From an uncultured Bacteroides sp. (GTDB taxonomy: Bacteria; Bacteroidota; Bacteroidia; Bacteroidales; Bacteroidaceae): a stretch of 29,740 nt of DNA. The position numbers were made by a program, and so were the translations under genes. This document shows, one piece after another, positions 13,932 to 22,881 of the stretch (the stretch's first letter is position 1; every line of letters begins with the position of its first letter). The notes beneath the pieces were generated by a model. That model saw nothing but the letters and a program-made list of their open reading frames with translations, was not told the origin of the DNA and searched no databases. The stretch is taken from NCBI GenBank assembly GCA_900542985.1, contig UQPQ01000035.1, positions 1 to 29,740 on the forward strand. The letters are read 5' to 3'.

Positions 13932-14531
13932 ATGGGAGTTTTGTTTACAATTATATTTCATTCTATCGGAAATTTATTTTGGGGGATTTTGCTCACGTTG
14001 TTAGGAATTTTTCTGTTGTATTTTTTGATTCGTTCCTGGTTTGTCCATCGTACGTTTACACCACTCAGCTTTATAGTGGGAGGAATTCTGTTTCTATTCT
14101 TGGCTTTTCAGTCGGTACTCCTTTGTGGAGCGATTACTATCAAGTCTTATAGTGAGGACGTAAAAAGAGCTATAGATGTATGGGTGCAGGATATTCCGGA
14201 AAGTGTTCAGTTTACCCAGCAGGATAGTCAGGTAATTCTTGACAACATTTCTGAAGAATGGCCTTTAGTAGGATATTTTGTGAATATGGCTGACTTTTCG
14301 GGGCATACTTCTGCTAATATTGCTGAAGCGATGACTGATGAACTTTGCTCTTACATGAATTGGTTTATATTTCGTCGGGTAGCTTGGAGTGTATTGTTTG
14401 TACTATTGGGAACTGCAGGGGTTATTTGGTCGATGGATTATGAACAGCAACGCAGTAGCGGAAGGCGTAGTACTAGCAGAGGAAGTTATGGAGGAGGAAG
14501 AACTACCCGAAGAAAACGTTATGATGATTAA
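13932..14531 (+). CDS. Inner-membrane protein with Arg/Gly/Ser-rich tail, first gene of the tubulin-like operon
   Basis: 199 aa. Three hydrophobic spans: about residues 8-33, 45-70 and 147-165. A soluble segment of about 75 residues (72-145) lies between spans 2 and 3. The short loop after span 1 is basic (RSWFVHR) and the C-terminal tail is strongly basic (SGRRSTSRGSYGGGR, then TTRRKRY). By the positive-inside rule both would be cytoplasmic, with the 72-145 segment periplasmic. I do not recognise the family. It ends 19 bp before the tubulin-like gene, so the two are almost certainly co-expressed. A basic tail facing the cytoplasm could dock the tubulin-like protein or a nucleic acid; that is inference. 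Confidence 0.8.
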   Translation: MGVLFTIIFHSIGNLFWGILLTLLGIFLLYFLIRSWFVHRTFTPLSFIVGGILFLFLAFQSVLLCGAITIKSYSEDVKRAIDVWVQDIPESVQFTQQDSQVILDNISEEWPLVGYFVNMADFSGHTSANIAEAMTDELCSYMNWFIFRRVAWSVLFVLLGTAGVIWSMDYEQQRSSGRRSTSRGSYGGGRTTRRKRYDD

Positions 14532-14550
14532 TTTTATAATAAGATAAATT

Positions 14551-17500
14551 ATGGCAAATCACTTAGTAATAGGTTTAGGGGGAACTGGAGGTTCTGTTTT
14601 GCGTGCCTTGCGTAAACGTATTTATGAAGAATTTCGTTCGAACGAACCTGCCGGTAAGGCTAATATTGAATACTTGTATGTAGATTCAAGTCTGGCTGAT
14701 TTGAATGATGAGGAAAGTTGGCAAACACTTGGTGTTTCAGTACAGCTCGCTCCTGCACAGCGTTTATCTATCAATGGAATAGGAGCAGGAGTTTTGTCTA
14801 ATCTGGATCAGTATCCGGGTATAAATGCTTTCATTAACCGCCAGGATGAATCAATGTTGAAAGAAGGAATCGGTGCAATCATTAGTGAAGGTATTGGTGG
14901 TCAGCGTCGTCGTTTTGGTCGTATGTTGATAGCTAATAACATGTGTGGACTTCCTCAAAATACTTTTGTAGGTCAAGTACATGCACGTGTAAGAGCCTTG
15001 AAAGAAAAGGAGGATATTGATGATGTAACTTTTCATATTTGTGCCGGCTTGGGAGGTGGTACCGGCTCTGGCTCCATAGTGGATGCCGTGACTCAAATCC
15101 GTAATGAATTCCAGCGTACGGGTGATGACCGTTCGAAATTTAAAATTCAGCTTTATCTGTATGTCCCGGAAAAAATTATCCAGATTCCTGGCGGAGAAGA
15201 TGCCAATCGCTATTATCAACCTAACGGATATGCTGCTTTGTTGGAGTTGAATGCGATGTCTGTACGTCGCTATTTCCCAACGGATGTAAAAGGGAATACC
15301 GATGAATATGGTAATGTACGCCGTTTGCTGAAAGATCAAGACGCTTTCGATATGGCGTATCTGTATACTAATGTAAATGAATCGGGTAGAGAGGTAAATA
15401 TCCATAAAGTATTGCCTAATATCGTGGGTGACTTCCTGTTTCAGAAAATCGTTGTTTCTTCTATCGGAAGCAAGGGAAATATGGAGCGCCTGAGCATGTG
15501 TGAAAATAATGGTTTGCTCCCTGAAGAAAATGAAGCGAAGGAACCGGTGCATAGCCGTAAATTTATGACATTCGGGGTGAAGCGTATCGAATATCCCGAA
15601 ACTGAGGTTGTGGAATACGGTGCTTATTATTTTGCCCGTCAGGCTTCTATGCAGATGCTTTATGGCTTGTGGGATGAAGCCCGAGGATATATGGAATGTA
15701 CAGAAGATTCTGTAGGGAAGAGTTTTGTTCATGATGTGGAAAAAGCATCGGAACTGGAAGCAAATCTGCTGACAGATGATTATCTGATGCTGAGCAAACC
15801 ACTTCCTTCTATTGAAAAGCATGTAACTAACTGGAAGCCTATTGTATCGGGATGGGAATTTTATATCGACCGTTACAAACAGGATGTACAGGCGGAATGC
15901 CAGAAGAAAGAATGGTATGAAGAGTTCAACCAGCTTTGCGAGAAGTTCTTTGATTCCATGTATCGCGGCTGTGGAGTGAAGAAGTTCTATTTTGATTATG
16001 AAAGTCAGATTCCTGGTTTTGCTGAAGAAATTTGCCGTCGGATTGAAAATAACCTGTTTGCACAGTGGAAGAATGGTACAATGTCAATGCTTGAAATCCA
16101 TAAGTATCTGACTGTCTTGCTAGGTAAGTGTGCAGAACGTATTGAAGGTTACAAGCAGAAAATTACCAAACGTACAGCCTATCTGAATGAAGATCTTGCC
16201 AATGAATTGGAAGATATTCGCAGAGATTGGAATAATATCGGCTGGCTGAAAGATGCCATTACAAATGCATCTACCAAAACATTTGGCCGTTTTGCCGATG
16301 CCAAGCGCGAGCAGATGACCTTGATGACAAGTGTATATGGCTATGGTTATGCTGTAAAACTGATGTCGGAGGTTATGAATCAGCTTACGCTGCTCAAAGT
16401 GAATAGTGTGGAACCTTTGATGCGTGTATTGGGCGAATTTAATGAATTAATGAAGCGTCAGGCAGAGGATAAGTGTAAACTGAGTGATGCGGAATCAAGC
16501 AATATGCGTGGGGAGGTTGTAAAAGAATACGACCCGAAGTTAGTTCGTGATGTGGTACAAGGATTCCTTAAAAATCAGACGAACCAGAAAGCATATGCTG
16601 ATAGTTTGCGTGCTGGAATTGTAGAATCTATCGGTACTTCAAACGAATGCTTCAGTTCACTGAGTAAGAAAATCAATGTCGGAACATTGATGGAAATTAC
16701 TTTGAAGAATTGTATAGAGAATGCACATAAGGAAATGGATGATTATTCGAAGAAAAATCCTAACCAGCGTTTGGTAGATGTCAATATCTTGGATAAACTA
16801 CGTTCTACTGTGTGCAGTACTCCTGATAACCGTAAACGTTTTGTAAAAGAACTTTATAATGCGGCTCAAAGCTTCTTGCCTTTCAATGGCTCTGAAGAAG
16901 GCAAAGGTAGTCCGGAAACAGCTGCAAACCACAGAAAACTTATTCAGATTTCTCTTCCTCTTTACGAGGACGACGATACTTTCCGTAATGATTTTATTAA
17001 AGATTTTGGGGAAAGTGGTACAATTCAGTTCGACAAGGACGACGATGTATCAGTCAACTTTAAGACTAATCAGATTGTGGTGGTTACTGCCCATAGTGGA
17101 TTCCCTTTGCGTTATGTAGACAATGTAAGAGTGTTGAAGGAAAAATATGATGTATTGACTCGTAGCGATGTAAACCGTATGGTTGTTCATACAGAAAGCT
17201 TCTCGAAACCATTGCCTAATTTGTTTGGTGAAAGTGCAGAGGAAGCTAAGAAGAGATTGATGCCTATTGTTTTGCTTGCTTATACATTGGACGGTCTTAT
17301 TGTAGATCGTGAAGATGTGGAAACTGGAGAAGTAACGAAATGTTTTGCCGGTGAGAAAAATAAAATGGGTCGTGTAAGTCGTTGGATTCCTGTAGGTACT
17401 GATATGGTAAATACATTGAATGAATTGTGTAAAATGAATAGGGCTGTGGATGCGGCTTCTTTGAAAAAAGCTGTATCTGAAGAGTTGGAAGCCAACTACA

Positions 17501-17658
17501 AACACCGCGAAAAGAAGGATAAACTGATGCTGAAGATGGGTGAAACATTGGATAATGTATTGTTACCATTGTTGGGACAGAACGAAAATAATCCAGTATA
17601 TGTAGCCTTTAATAAAGCAGCAGAAAAATTATGTGACGACGATTTGAAAATAGATTAA
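14551..17658 (+). CDS. Large tubulin/FtsZ-superfamily protein (Tubulin_2-like)
   Basis: 1035 aa, more than twice the size of FtsZ, cytoplasmic (no signal or membrane span). The N-terminus has the nucleotide-binding loop HLVIGLGGTGGSVLRAL (residues 4-20). The tubulin signature GGGTGSGS sits at 168-175, preceded by strand VTFHICAG. YVDSS at 43-47 fits the next strand of the fold. This matches the tubulin-like family Pfam calls Tubulin_2, known in bacteria but poorly studied. I cannot identify a clear catalytic T7 loop (N-x-D type), so hydrolysis and polymerisation are unproven. The roughly 700 residues after the GTPase domain are mostly helical and charged. A short acidic C-terminus (DDDLKID) ends it. 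It sits second in an eight-gene operon with membrane and exported proteins, suggesting an envelope-linked cytoskeletal or switch role. Confidence 0.85.
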   Translation: MANHLVIGLGGTGGSVLRALRKRIYEEFRSNEPAGKANIEYLYVDSSLADLNDEESWQTLGVSVQLAPAQRLSINGIGAGVLSNLDQYPGINAFINRQDESMLKEGIGAIISEGIGGQRRRFGRMLIANNMCGLPQNTFVGQVHARVRALKEKEDIDDVTFHICAGLGGGTGSGSIVDAVTQIRNEFQRTGDDRSKFKIQLYLYVPEKIIQIPGGEDANRYYQPNGYAALLELNAMSVRRYFPTDVKGNTDEYGNVRRLLKDQDAFDMAYLYTNVNESGREVNIHKVLPNIVGDFLFQKIVVSSIGSKGNMERLSMCENNGLLPEENEAKEPVHSRKFMTFGVKRIEYPETEVVEYGAYYFARQASMQMLYGLWDEARGYMECTEDSVGKSFVHDVEKASELEANLLTDDYLMLSKPLPSIEKHVTNWKPIVSGWEFYIDRYKQDVQAECQKKEWYEEFNQLCEKFFDSMYRGCGVKKFYFDYESQIPGFAEEICRRIENNLFAQWKNGTMSMLEIHKYLTVLLGKCAERIEGYKQKITKRTAYLNEDLANELEDIRRDWNNIGWLKDAITNASTKTFGRFADAKREQMTLMTSVYGYGYAVKLMSEVMNQLTLLKVNSVEPLMRVLGEFNELMKRQAEDKCKLSDAESSNMRGEVVKEYDPKLVRDVVQGFLKNQTNQKAYADSLRAGIVESIGTSNECFSSLSKKINVGTLMEITLKNCIENAHKEMDDYSKKNPNQRLVDVNILDKLRSTVCSTPDNRKRFVKELYNAAQSFLPFNGSEEGKGSPETAANHRKLIQISLPLYEDDDTFRNDFIKDFGESGTIQFDKDDDVSVNFKTNQIVVVTAHSGFPLRYVDNVRVLKEKYDVLTRSDVNRMVVHTESFSKPLPNLFGESAEEAKKRLMPIVLLAYTLDGLIVDREDVETGEVTKCFAGEKNKMGRVSRWIPVGTDMVNTLNELCKMNRAVDAASLKKAVSEELEANYKHREKKDKLMLKMGETLDNVLLPLLGQNENNPVYVAFNKAAEKLCDDDLKID

Positions 17659-17673
17659 ACAGAAGAACCTTGT

Positions 17674-17722
17674 GTCTGTAGGTCTCTTGTTCTTAGAAAA
17701 AGAGGAACAGAGACTTACAGAC
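17674..17722 (+). other. Long hairpin between the tubulin-like and zinc-ribbon genes
   Basis: GTCTGTAGGTCTCTTGTTC (17674-17692) pairs with GAACAGAGACTTACAGAC (17705-17722), broken only by one bulged T and one mismatch/wobble. The loop is about 12 nt. No direct T-tract follows (the next Ts begin after TGATGA), so it is more likely an mRNA processing, stability or partial termination element inside the operon than a full terminator. Confidence 0.65.
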
Positions 17723-17754
17723 TGATGATTTTTAAACCAATAAAAAATAAAGAT

Positions 17755-18360
17755 ATGGCAAAGAAAGTAGGAATCTGTAAAAATATTGATTGTGACAACT
17801 ATAACCAAGAGATAGAGGTCGCTTCGGGAGCGGAATTTGAATGTCCTCTCTGTCATCAGACTTTGAAAGAAAAAGCAGGAGGGAAAAAAGTAAATCCAGG
17901 AGATAAAAAATTACCTTTGATAATAGCAGTTGGGGTAGTAGTGCTTGGCCTTGTAGGAGGAGGTATTTACTGGGGATTGAACCGTGGAAAAGGAGATAGT
18001 AACACGGATTTTATTAAGGATTCAACTGCAGTAGATACAGTTGTAGTAGATTCTGCCGCAGTAGACACTACAGTAAAAAGACCGGAAGATACCGGAAAAT
18101 CGGGAGGAAAAGATGAATCGAAAGGTGGGGTAAGAAAAGGTACAGTAAACCTGCCTTATGGTAGTTATACAGGCGATCTGAAAAACGGAAAGCCTCATGG
18201 TTATGGAACGATTACTTATACCGTTAGTCATCGGATTGTACCTTCTAAAGATTTTGTGGCAAATCCGGGAGATACTTTTGAAGGTGAATTCCGAGATGGA
18301 CAAATCAGTGGAATCGGTTATTGGAAACACGACGGTAATACAACAGCTATAAAATTATGA
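17755..18360 (+). CDS. Zinc-ribbon, single-TM, MORN-repeat protein
   Basis: 201 aa from the ATG at 17755, chosen because MAKKVGICKN starts directly at the zinc ribbon and an AT-rich AATAAAGAT leader precedes it; an ATG 30 bp upstream adds unrelated residues. Order: a four-Cys zinc ribbon (C8, C13, C30, C33), a basic linker, one membrane span (about 58-80, LIIAVGVVVLGLVGG), an Asp/Thr/Val-rich spacer (about 85-125), then two MORN repeats (GSYTGDLKNGKPHGYGT and DTFEGEFRDGQISGIGYW). The ribbon should be cytoplasmic and the MORN part periplasmic. It could connect the cytoplasmic tubulin-like protein to the envelope. Its TGA overlaps the next ATG (ATGA), implying coupled translation. Confidence 0.85.
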   Translation: MAKKVGICKNIDCDNYNQEIEVASGAEFECPLCHQTLKEKAGGKKVNPGDKKLPLIIAVGVVVLGLVGGGIYWGLNRGKGDSNTDFIKDSTAVDTVVVDSAAVDTTVKRPEDTGKSGGKDESKGGVRKGTVNLPYGSYTGDLKNGKPHGYGTITYTVSHRIVPSKDFVANPGDTFEGEFRDGQISGIGYWKHDGNTTAIKL

Positions 18361-19490
18361 TAAAACGTACTATCATAATAATTTTGACGGTAGTAGCATT
18401 CATGTCTTCTATGGATGCTGCTCCGTTATTCCGAACACGTTGTCTGGAAACATTGGCAAAAGCCATGAAGATGGATTTTTCATCAGATATGGGTATCAAT
18501 GTGGATAATGATTCTACTTGGCAATTCAAAGGTCGGGTGTTGCGTGTACGTACGAATCATTATGGGGATATTTCACACATCGGATATAAATTATTTGATA
18601 GTAGTTGGGCTAGTCACTATGAAGCCCGTCCTTTGCTGGATTTTATAGAGCGTTACGCTTTGGAGCAAGATGTAAAAATAGAGGGAATAGATAAAGCAGA
18701 AGCAGCCAGTCGGAAAAATGTGACTTTTTTACAAGGAGATGCTTCACTTCTGAAAAAAATTACATCAGAAAAAATGCTCCGAATAAAGGAAGTGGAACGT
18801 AGATATTATTGTGTAGAGTGGGGGGAAGATAGCTTAAGGATAAAGATGAATGTTCCTGCTGATTATCAGGTGTTAGTGGGGGCGAATGCAATAGAACTTG
18901 AAGCCATTTTTGAGCGTGATTTAAAGAGAACTTCGTCACTTTTATTTTCGAATAAATTGCCGGAAAATTGGAAGAAGGGAAGTTTTTCTTACTCAGAACA
19001 GTTTTGTATAGTCAGTAACGGGTGCTATTTGAGCGATGAAATTCGTTCGGATTTGTATTTGAATAAGAAGAAGGACAACGGTCAGGAATATGTTGTATTG
19101 ATAGATAAAGCAAAACCTCTGCAAAGTATTACCAACATACTTCTTACTGGGTGTATGAATAAAGATATTCCGATGATGCTGACTATTGACAAGTATGGGT
19201 ATTCTAAGGTCAAACTTGAAGTCTCTTTACAGCAAGTGTTGAGATTTTTCTTTCAAGATGGATGTAGTCCTTATTTGGGAATTAAGACATATGATGGTAC
19301 GGTTTTGACTGCTACTCTTTTTGCATTGAACAGTAAAATGGGATATAATCATATGCTTTCTTTAGAAGTACCAATGAGTATTCTTTTGGAGGAAACTGGG
19401 ACAATAAAGGGAGAAGTGTATGTGTATACTCCTTTACAGAATATTACAGAGAAATTTTTTACTAACGATATAAGATCAAATAAGCCGTGA
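18357..19490 (+). CDS. Exported protein of unknown function (377 aa)
   Basis: Unrecognised. An N-terminal signal sequence (IKRTIIIILTVVAFMSSMDAA) directs it to the periplasm, and no lipobox or further membrane span is visible. A first domain (about 25-190) mixes helices and strands (LETLAKAMKMDF, WQFKGRVLRVRTNHYGDISHIGY). A second part (about 190-377) looks beta-rich, with alternating hydrophobic patterns such as IKGEVYVYTPLQ near the end. No enzyme motif stands out. It overlaps both neighbours by 4 bp (ATGA at the start, GTGA at the end), so it is coupled with the zinc-ribbon/MORN protein and the following exported protein, suggesting a stoichiometric complex. Confidence 0.75.
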   Translation: MIKRTIIIILTVVAFMSSMDAAPLFRTRCLETLAKAMKMDFSSDMGINVDNDSTWQFKGRVLRVRTNHYGDISHIGYKLFDSSWASHYEARPLLDFIERYALEQDVKIEGIDKAEAASRKNVTFLQGDASLLKKITSEKMLRIKEVERRYYCVEWGEDSLRIKMNVPADYQVLVGANAIELEAIFERDLKRTSSLLFSNKLPENWKKGSFSYSEQFCIVSNGCYLSDEIRSDLYLNKKKDNGQEYVVLIDKAKPLQSITNILLTGCMNKDIPMMLTIDKYGYSKVKLEVSLQQVLRFFFQDGCSPYLGIKTYDGTVLTATLFALNSKMGYNHMLSLEVPMSILLEETGTIKGEVYVYTPLQNITEKFFTNDIRSNKP

Positions 19491-20179
19491 AGAAAACATT
19501 TTTGACATCAGTAGTTCTGTCTGCTTTTACATTATTTCCTTTGTTTGCGCAGCAAAATGATAATACAGATGAAATCAAAAAGCAGATAAATAAAATAAAA
19601 AAGAATAATCAGTATATCTATGCGGAGTCTACTGCACCTACTGAAACAGATGCAAGAAACTATGCAGAGGAAAAACTGTATGAAGAAGTAAATGCTTGGG
19701 TAGAAACCCAGCGTAAGTTGAAGAAAAGTAGCAATTTGGTTGTAAATAATAAAAAAGAATTGTGGACTATTTTGGAAATGCCCCGTGGTAGCAATATGTT
19801 TCGGTCTTTTATTTATGTGAAAAAAAATGATATTCTTCCAGTAGAAAATTCCACAGTGATTACAAACAAAAATATTCCTGTGGTAGAAGAAAAAATAAAA
19901 GAAGAGCTTCCTGTAGTCATAAATAAGTTGGCATCCTATACTAAATATGCAGATATAGTGGAAGAAATTAAGAAAATGAAGGAGAATGGGCAGATTAAGG
20001 AATATGCCCGTTATGCTTCTTTGAATAATCCGGATGTGTGTTATCTGATAATCTATAACAGAGATGCTAAAATTGAAGCAATTCTTACACCCGGCAAAGA
20101 ACGGCGTAACATTAAGACTAATAAGCCTGATGGAGTAAAGAACTATAGTGGATGTGGTGCAATTGGAATTGAATTATAA
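19487..20179 (+). CDS. Exported protein with LPP20/FlgT-like features, GTG start
   Basis: 230 aa. The start is GTG overlapping the stop of the previous gene (GTGA); no ATG fits the signal peptide KKTFLTSVVLSAFTLFPLFAQ. The mature part begins with a charged helix and then YIYAESTAPTETDARNYAEEKLYEEV (about residues 44-70). That pattern, a strand followed by a helix with Ala-Ala-Leu spacing, resembles LPP20/FlgT-type envelope domains where repeated calls of this fold occur, but my confidence in this is low. Residues about 150-205 repeat a helix-strand pattern (ADIVEEIKKMKENGQIKEYARY, then VCYLIIYNRDAKIEAIL). No catalytic motif. It is part of the operon and probably periplasmic. Confidence 0.75.
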   Translation: MKKTFLTSVVLSAFTLFPLFAQQNDNTDEIKKQINKIKKNNQYIYAESTAPTETDARNYAEEKLYEEVNAWVETQRKLKKSSNLVVNNKKELWTILEMPRGSNMFRSFIYVKKNDILPVENSTVITNKNIPVVEEKIKEELPVVINKLASYTKYADIVEEIKKMKENGQIKEYARYASLNNPDVCYLIIYNRDAKIEAILTPGKERRNIKTNKPDGVKNYSGCGAIGIEL

Positions 20180-20198
20180 ATTAATAAAAGAACAGACG

Positions 20199-21215
20199 AT
20201 GAAAACAAAATTACGGTATATCATGCTGGCATTTGTATGCCTGTTGTCTTTAGGATATATAAAAGCAACTGTTACAGTGACATTGACTGTAGATGAGATG
20301 GTAGAACGTCCTGTAGCTTTGGATCGTGCAGCTTTTAATTTGGGAACTTTGCTTACAGAAATTAATCGAGCACAAGCTGCCGGCAGTATTCTGACTACCA
20401 AACACCTGGAAATGGATGATTTTTCTTTGAAATCGCTCTTGCGCTTGTGGGCAGTGACTCCTTTTTATTGCGATGATGAAGAAGTGGTAGAGCGTTGTTG
20501 GGTTTTTAAGGATGGTACAATGATGGTAAGCCATATTCCTTTGATTATTACTCCAGAAGGTGAGGACTTTGGTACCGGTACCTATCAGGAAGCTGTGGTT
20601 GAGTTTAATTCACAAGGAAAGATTACTGATTTTCGTTTGGCATTGGATGCACATATGTCGGAAAGTATGGAACGTTGTGGCAGTGTAGTAGAGAAGGAAA
20701 AGCAGATGGTTATTATGCAATACATTGAGCGTTTCCGTACGGCATATAATCAGCGTGATATTGATTTTATCAATCAGATCTTTAGTGATGATGCTGTTAT
20801 TATTACAGGAAAGGTGATTACCTTACGAAAAAGTAGTGATATGGGAGGATTAAGCCATAAGGTAGAATATTCTAAACAGTCAAAAGAGCAATATATCCGT
20901 AATCTGAGAAGGGCATTTATGCGTAATAAATGGATTAATGTGAAATTCAGTGAAATCGGTGAAAATGGAGAAGAAGGTGGTTGTGCAGGAATTACACGTT
21001 CTAAAATTAATCCATCTATGTATGGAGTACGTCTGAGACAGGAATGGACATCGAGTACGTATAGCGACCAGGGATATTTATTTCTGCTTTGGGAGTTTCC
21101 TGAAGATGGAGGAAATCCTGTTATCCATGTACGTACCTGGCAGCCAGAATGGGTAGGTGGAAAGAAGCAGAAACCCAATGATGATATATCTACTTTAGGT
21201 GGTTTTGATTTATAA
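20199..21215 (+). CDS. Exported NTF2-like domain protein
   Basis: 338 aa from the ATG at 20199. That start gives a clean signal peptide (KTKLRYIMLAFVCLLSLGYIKA) and lies 19 bp after the previous stop, while an upstream ATG inside the previous gene adds non-signal residues. The N-terminal half (about 25-155) is unrecognised, with GTGTYQEAVVEFNSQGKITDF. The C-terminal half (about 165-320) fits an NTF2-like/SnoaL fold: a helix MQYIERFRTAYNQRDIDFINQIFSDDAVIITG, then strands ending QGYLFLLWEF and VIHVRTWQPEW. NTF2-like cones bind small ligands or partners; no catalytic set is visible. Same operon, periplasmic by inference. Confidence 0.8.
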   Translation: MKTKLRYIMLAFVCLLSLGYIKATVTVTLTVDEMVERPVALDRAAFNLGTLLTEINRAQAAGSILTTKHLEMDDFSLKSLLRLWAVTPFYCDDEEVVERCWVFKDGTMMVSHIPLIITPEGEDFGTGTYQEAVVEFNSQGKITDFRLALDAHMSESMERCGSVVEKEKQMVIMQYIERFRTAYNQRDIDFINQIFSDDAVIITGKVITLRKSSDMGGLSHKVEYSKQSKEQYIRNLRRAFMRNKWINVKFSEIGENGEEGGCAGITRSKINPSMYGVRLRQEWTSSTYSDQGYLFLLWEFPEDGGNPVIHVRTWQPEWVGGKKQKPNDDISTLGGFDL

Positions 21216-21248
21216 TCAAATATATGTTGGACTGAAACTGAAATCGTT

Positions 21249-22820
21249 ATGAAGTATGTTTTTTGTGTGTTGTTCTTGATTGGTCTTTTATTTCCTCTTG
21301 CAGGACAGGCACAGTATATCTCTTGCGTGCGTGATGAAGGAGCAGACCGAATAGAAAATCTGAATGGGGACAAAGGATATTTGTTATTGGCTAAACGGAA
21401 TGACTTGGTAGTAGTGGTAACAAACGCCAGAAAGTATGAGGTATATCCTAGTCCAGAAAGACCGGACGGATATTATGAATATCGTATCATAGTAGATGCA
21501 GATGAAACCTTTCAACCCAAAGTAGAGGTCAGCAAAAGAGGAAGTGTCTATAAAACCGATTTTTTGGAAACAGTAAAATCAGATTTTTTGATTGCTTTTC
21601 GCTTGGAAGAAGTGATGATACCTATTCGTATGGATGCACAGGAATCTGTACAGAATGTACATTTTAATGAAACAGAAGCTGCATTAGAGTTTACTTCTTC
21701 TATTAAAGGGCTGCAGGTACATTGTCATCCAGACCTGAAAGCCGTGATTACATCAAAAAAGCATGATAAAGATGTGAATATTACAATTATTACGGTCACA
21801 TTTCCATTAGATGTGATTAGACGGGCAAAGGAGAGAGTAGAAGAGGCAAATAAGGCTTTTGTAGCACAGGATGTGAAAATCAATGAAGCAAAAGAACAAC
21901 TGCCCGACGCAGAATGGGATACTTTGGATGTATTGGATTTGAGAAGAGCGCAGCGTGAATCGGAATTACAGGAATTGACTGCGGTAGATGTTTTTGCAGA
22001 AGGAACAAACCATCTTCCAATATCAGTGGCAGATTTGGGCCCTCGTGACAAGAAATGCTATGTAGTACTTCCTTTGGTTATAGAAAAGAACATTTTTGTG
22101 ACCGAATGTAGTCAGTTTATGGATTTGGGAACTCAATTGTTTAATAACCGTAAATATAAAGAAGCACGTGATGCTTACGAAAGTGCATTTAAGGCAGAAG
22201 ATGTAGTACCAAATATGCGTATGGCAATTCGTGAATCTATTGGTCAGTGTGACAGCTGTATGTTATATGATGATTTGGCAGCCAGAACATATAAGAAAAT
22301 ATTGGAGTTAAAAAAGGAGGGAACAGCTACTCAAGAAGAAGTTTCGAATTATGCATCTGCCTTGATCGACTTTTTCTCGAAGATAAATAACTATAATCCT
22401 TGTGATTATTATCGTCGTCAGATTGATAATCTGCAGAAACAGTTGAATCGTTTGCCTTTGAAGATAAAGTTCCGAGTAGTTGAGTGGAAAACATTGAATG
22501 AGGGAGATTATATACCTGGAGTTGAGTTTTGGGCTTATCATGGAGATACTCCTATTTCTTCAAATATGTTTTCTACAGATAAAAAATTTCAAAAGGTGTT
22601 AGAGAAGAATGGAACTTCTTTTCAGCAGATTGGAGTTACAGATGAGAATGGGATTGTAGAATTGGAACTGGATAGAGAGAAACTTCCAAAAGGTTTTTTA
22701 TTCCGTCCAGATAAAGAAAAGAATATAAAAATAAAGTATATGACGATGGAGGAGTTGATGAGACAGGCTCGTGGTACATTTATGGAGAAGCAATTTCGAT
22801 TGAAGATGTTTGTTAAGTAA
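21249..22820 (+). CDS. Exported protein with TPR-like region
   Basis: 523 aa with a signal peptide (YVFCVLFLIGLLFPLAGQAQ). A first beta-rich region (about 22-200) is followed by a charged coiled-coil segment (about 195-245, RAKERVEEANKAFVAQDV). A TPR-type region lies around 290-385 (FMDLGTQLFNNRKYKEARDAYESAFKAED, then LAARTYKKILELKKEG). The end (about 405-523) looks like a carboxypeptidase-regulatory/Ig-like fold with VEFWAYHGDTPIS and GVTDENGIVELELD, a pattern seen in the surface-exposed folds of Bacteroidetes envelope proteins. Likely a periplasmic scaffold within the tubulin-linked system. I do not recognise a named family. Confidence 0.78.
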   Translation: MKYVFCVLFLIGLLFPLAGQAQYISCVRDEGADRIENLNGDKGYLLLAKRNDLVVVVTNARKYEVYPSPERPDGYYEYRIIVDADETFQPKVEVSKRGSVYKTDFLETVKSDFLIAFRLEEVMIPIRMDAQESVQNVHFNETEAALEFTSSIKGLQVHCHPDLKAVITSKKHDKDVNITIITVTFPLDVIRRAKERVEEANKAFVAQDVKINEAKEQLPDAEWDTLDVLDLRRAQRESELQELTAVDVFAEGTNHLPISVADLGPRDKKCYVVLPLVIEKNIFVTECSQFMDLGTQLFNNRKYKEARDAYESAFKAEDVVPNMRMAIRESIGQCDSCMLYDDLAARTYKKILELKKEGTATQEEVSNYASALIDFFSKINNYNPCDYYRRQIDNLQKQLNRLPLKIKFRVVEWKTLNEGDYIPGVEFWAYHGDTPISSNMFSTDKKFQKVLEKNGTSFQQIGVTDENGIVELELDREKLPKGFLFRPDKEKNIKIKYMTMEELMRQARGTFMEKQFRLKMFVK

Positions 22821-22881
22821 GAAAATATTACTGAAATATTTGTAGGCTATTGGAATAGATAGAATTTTAATTTATATAATT

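Noticed and set aside
14851..15822. A 323-codon minus-strand frame opposite the tubulin-like gene
   Set aside because: It overlaps the conserved GTPase domain on the other strand and has no domain of its own.
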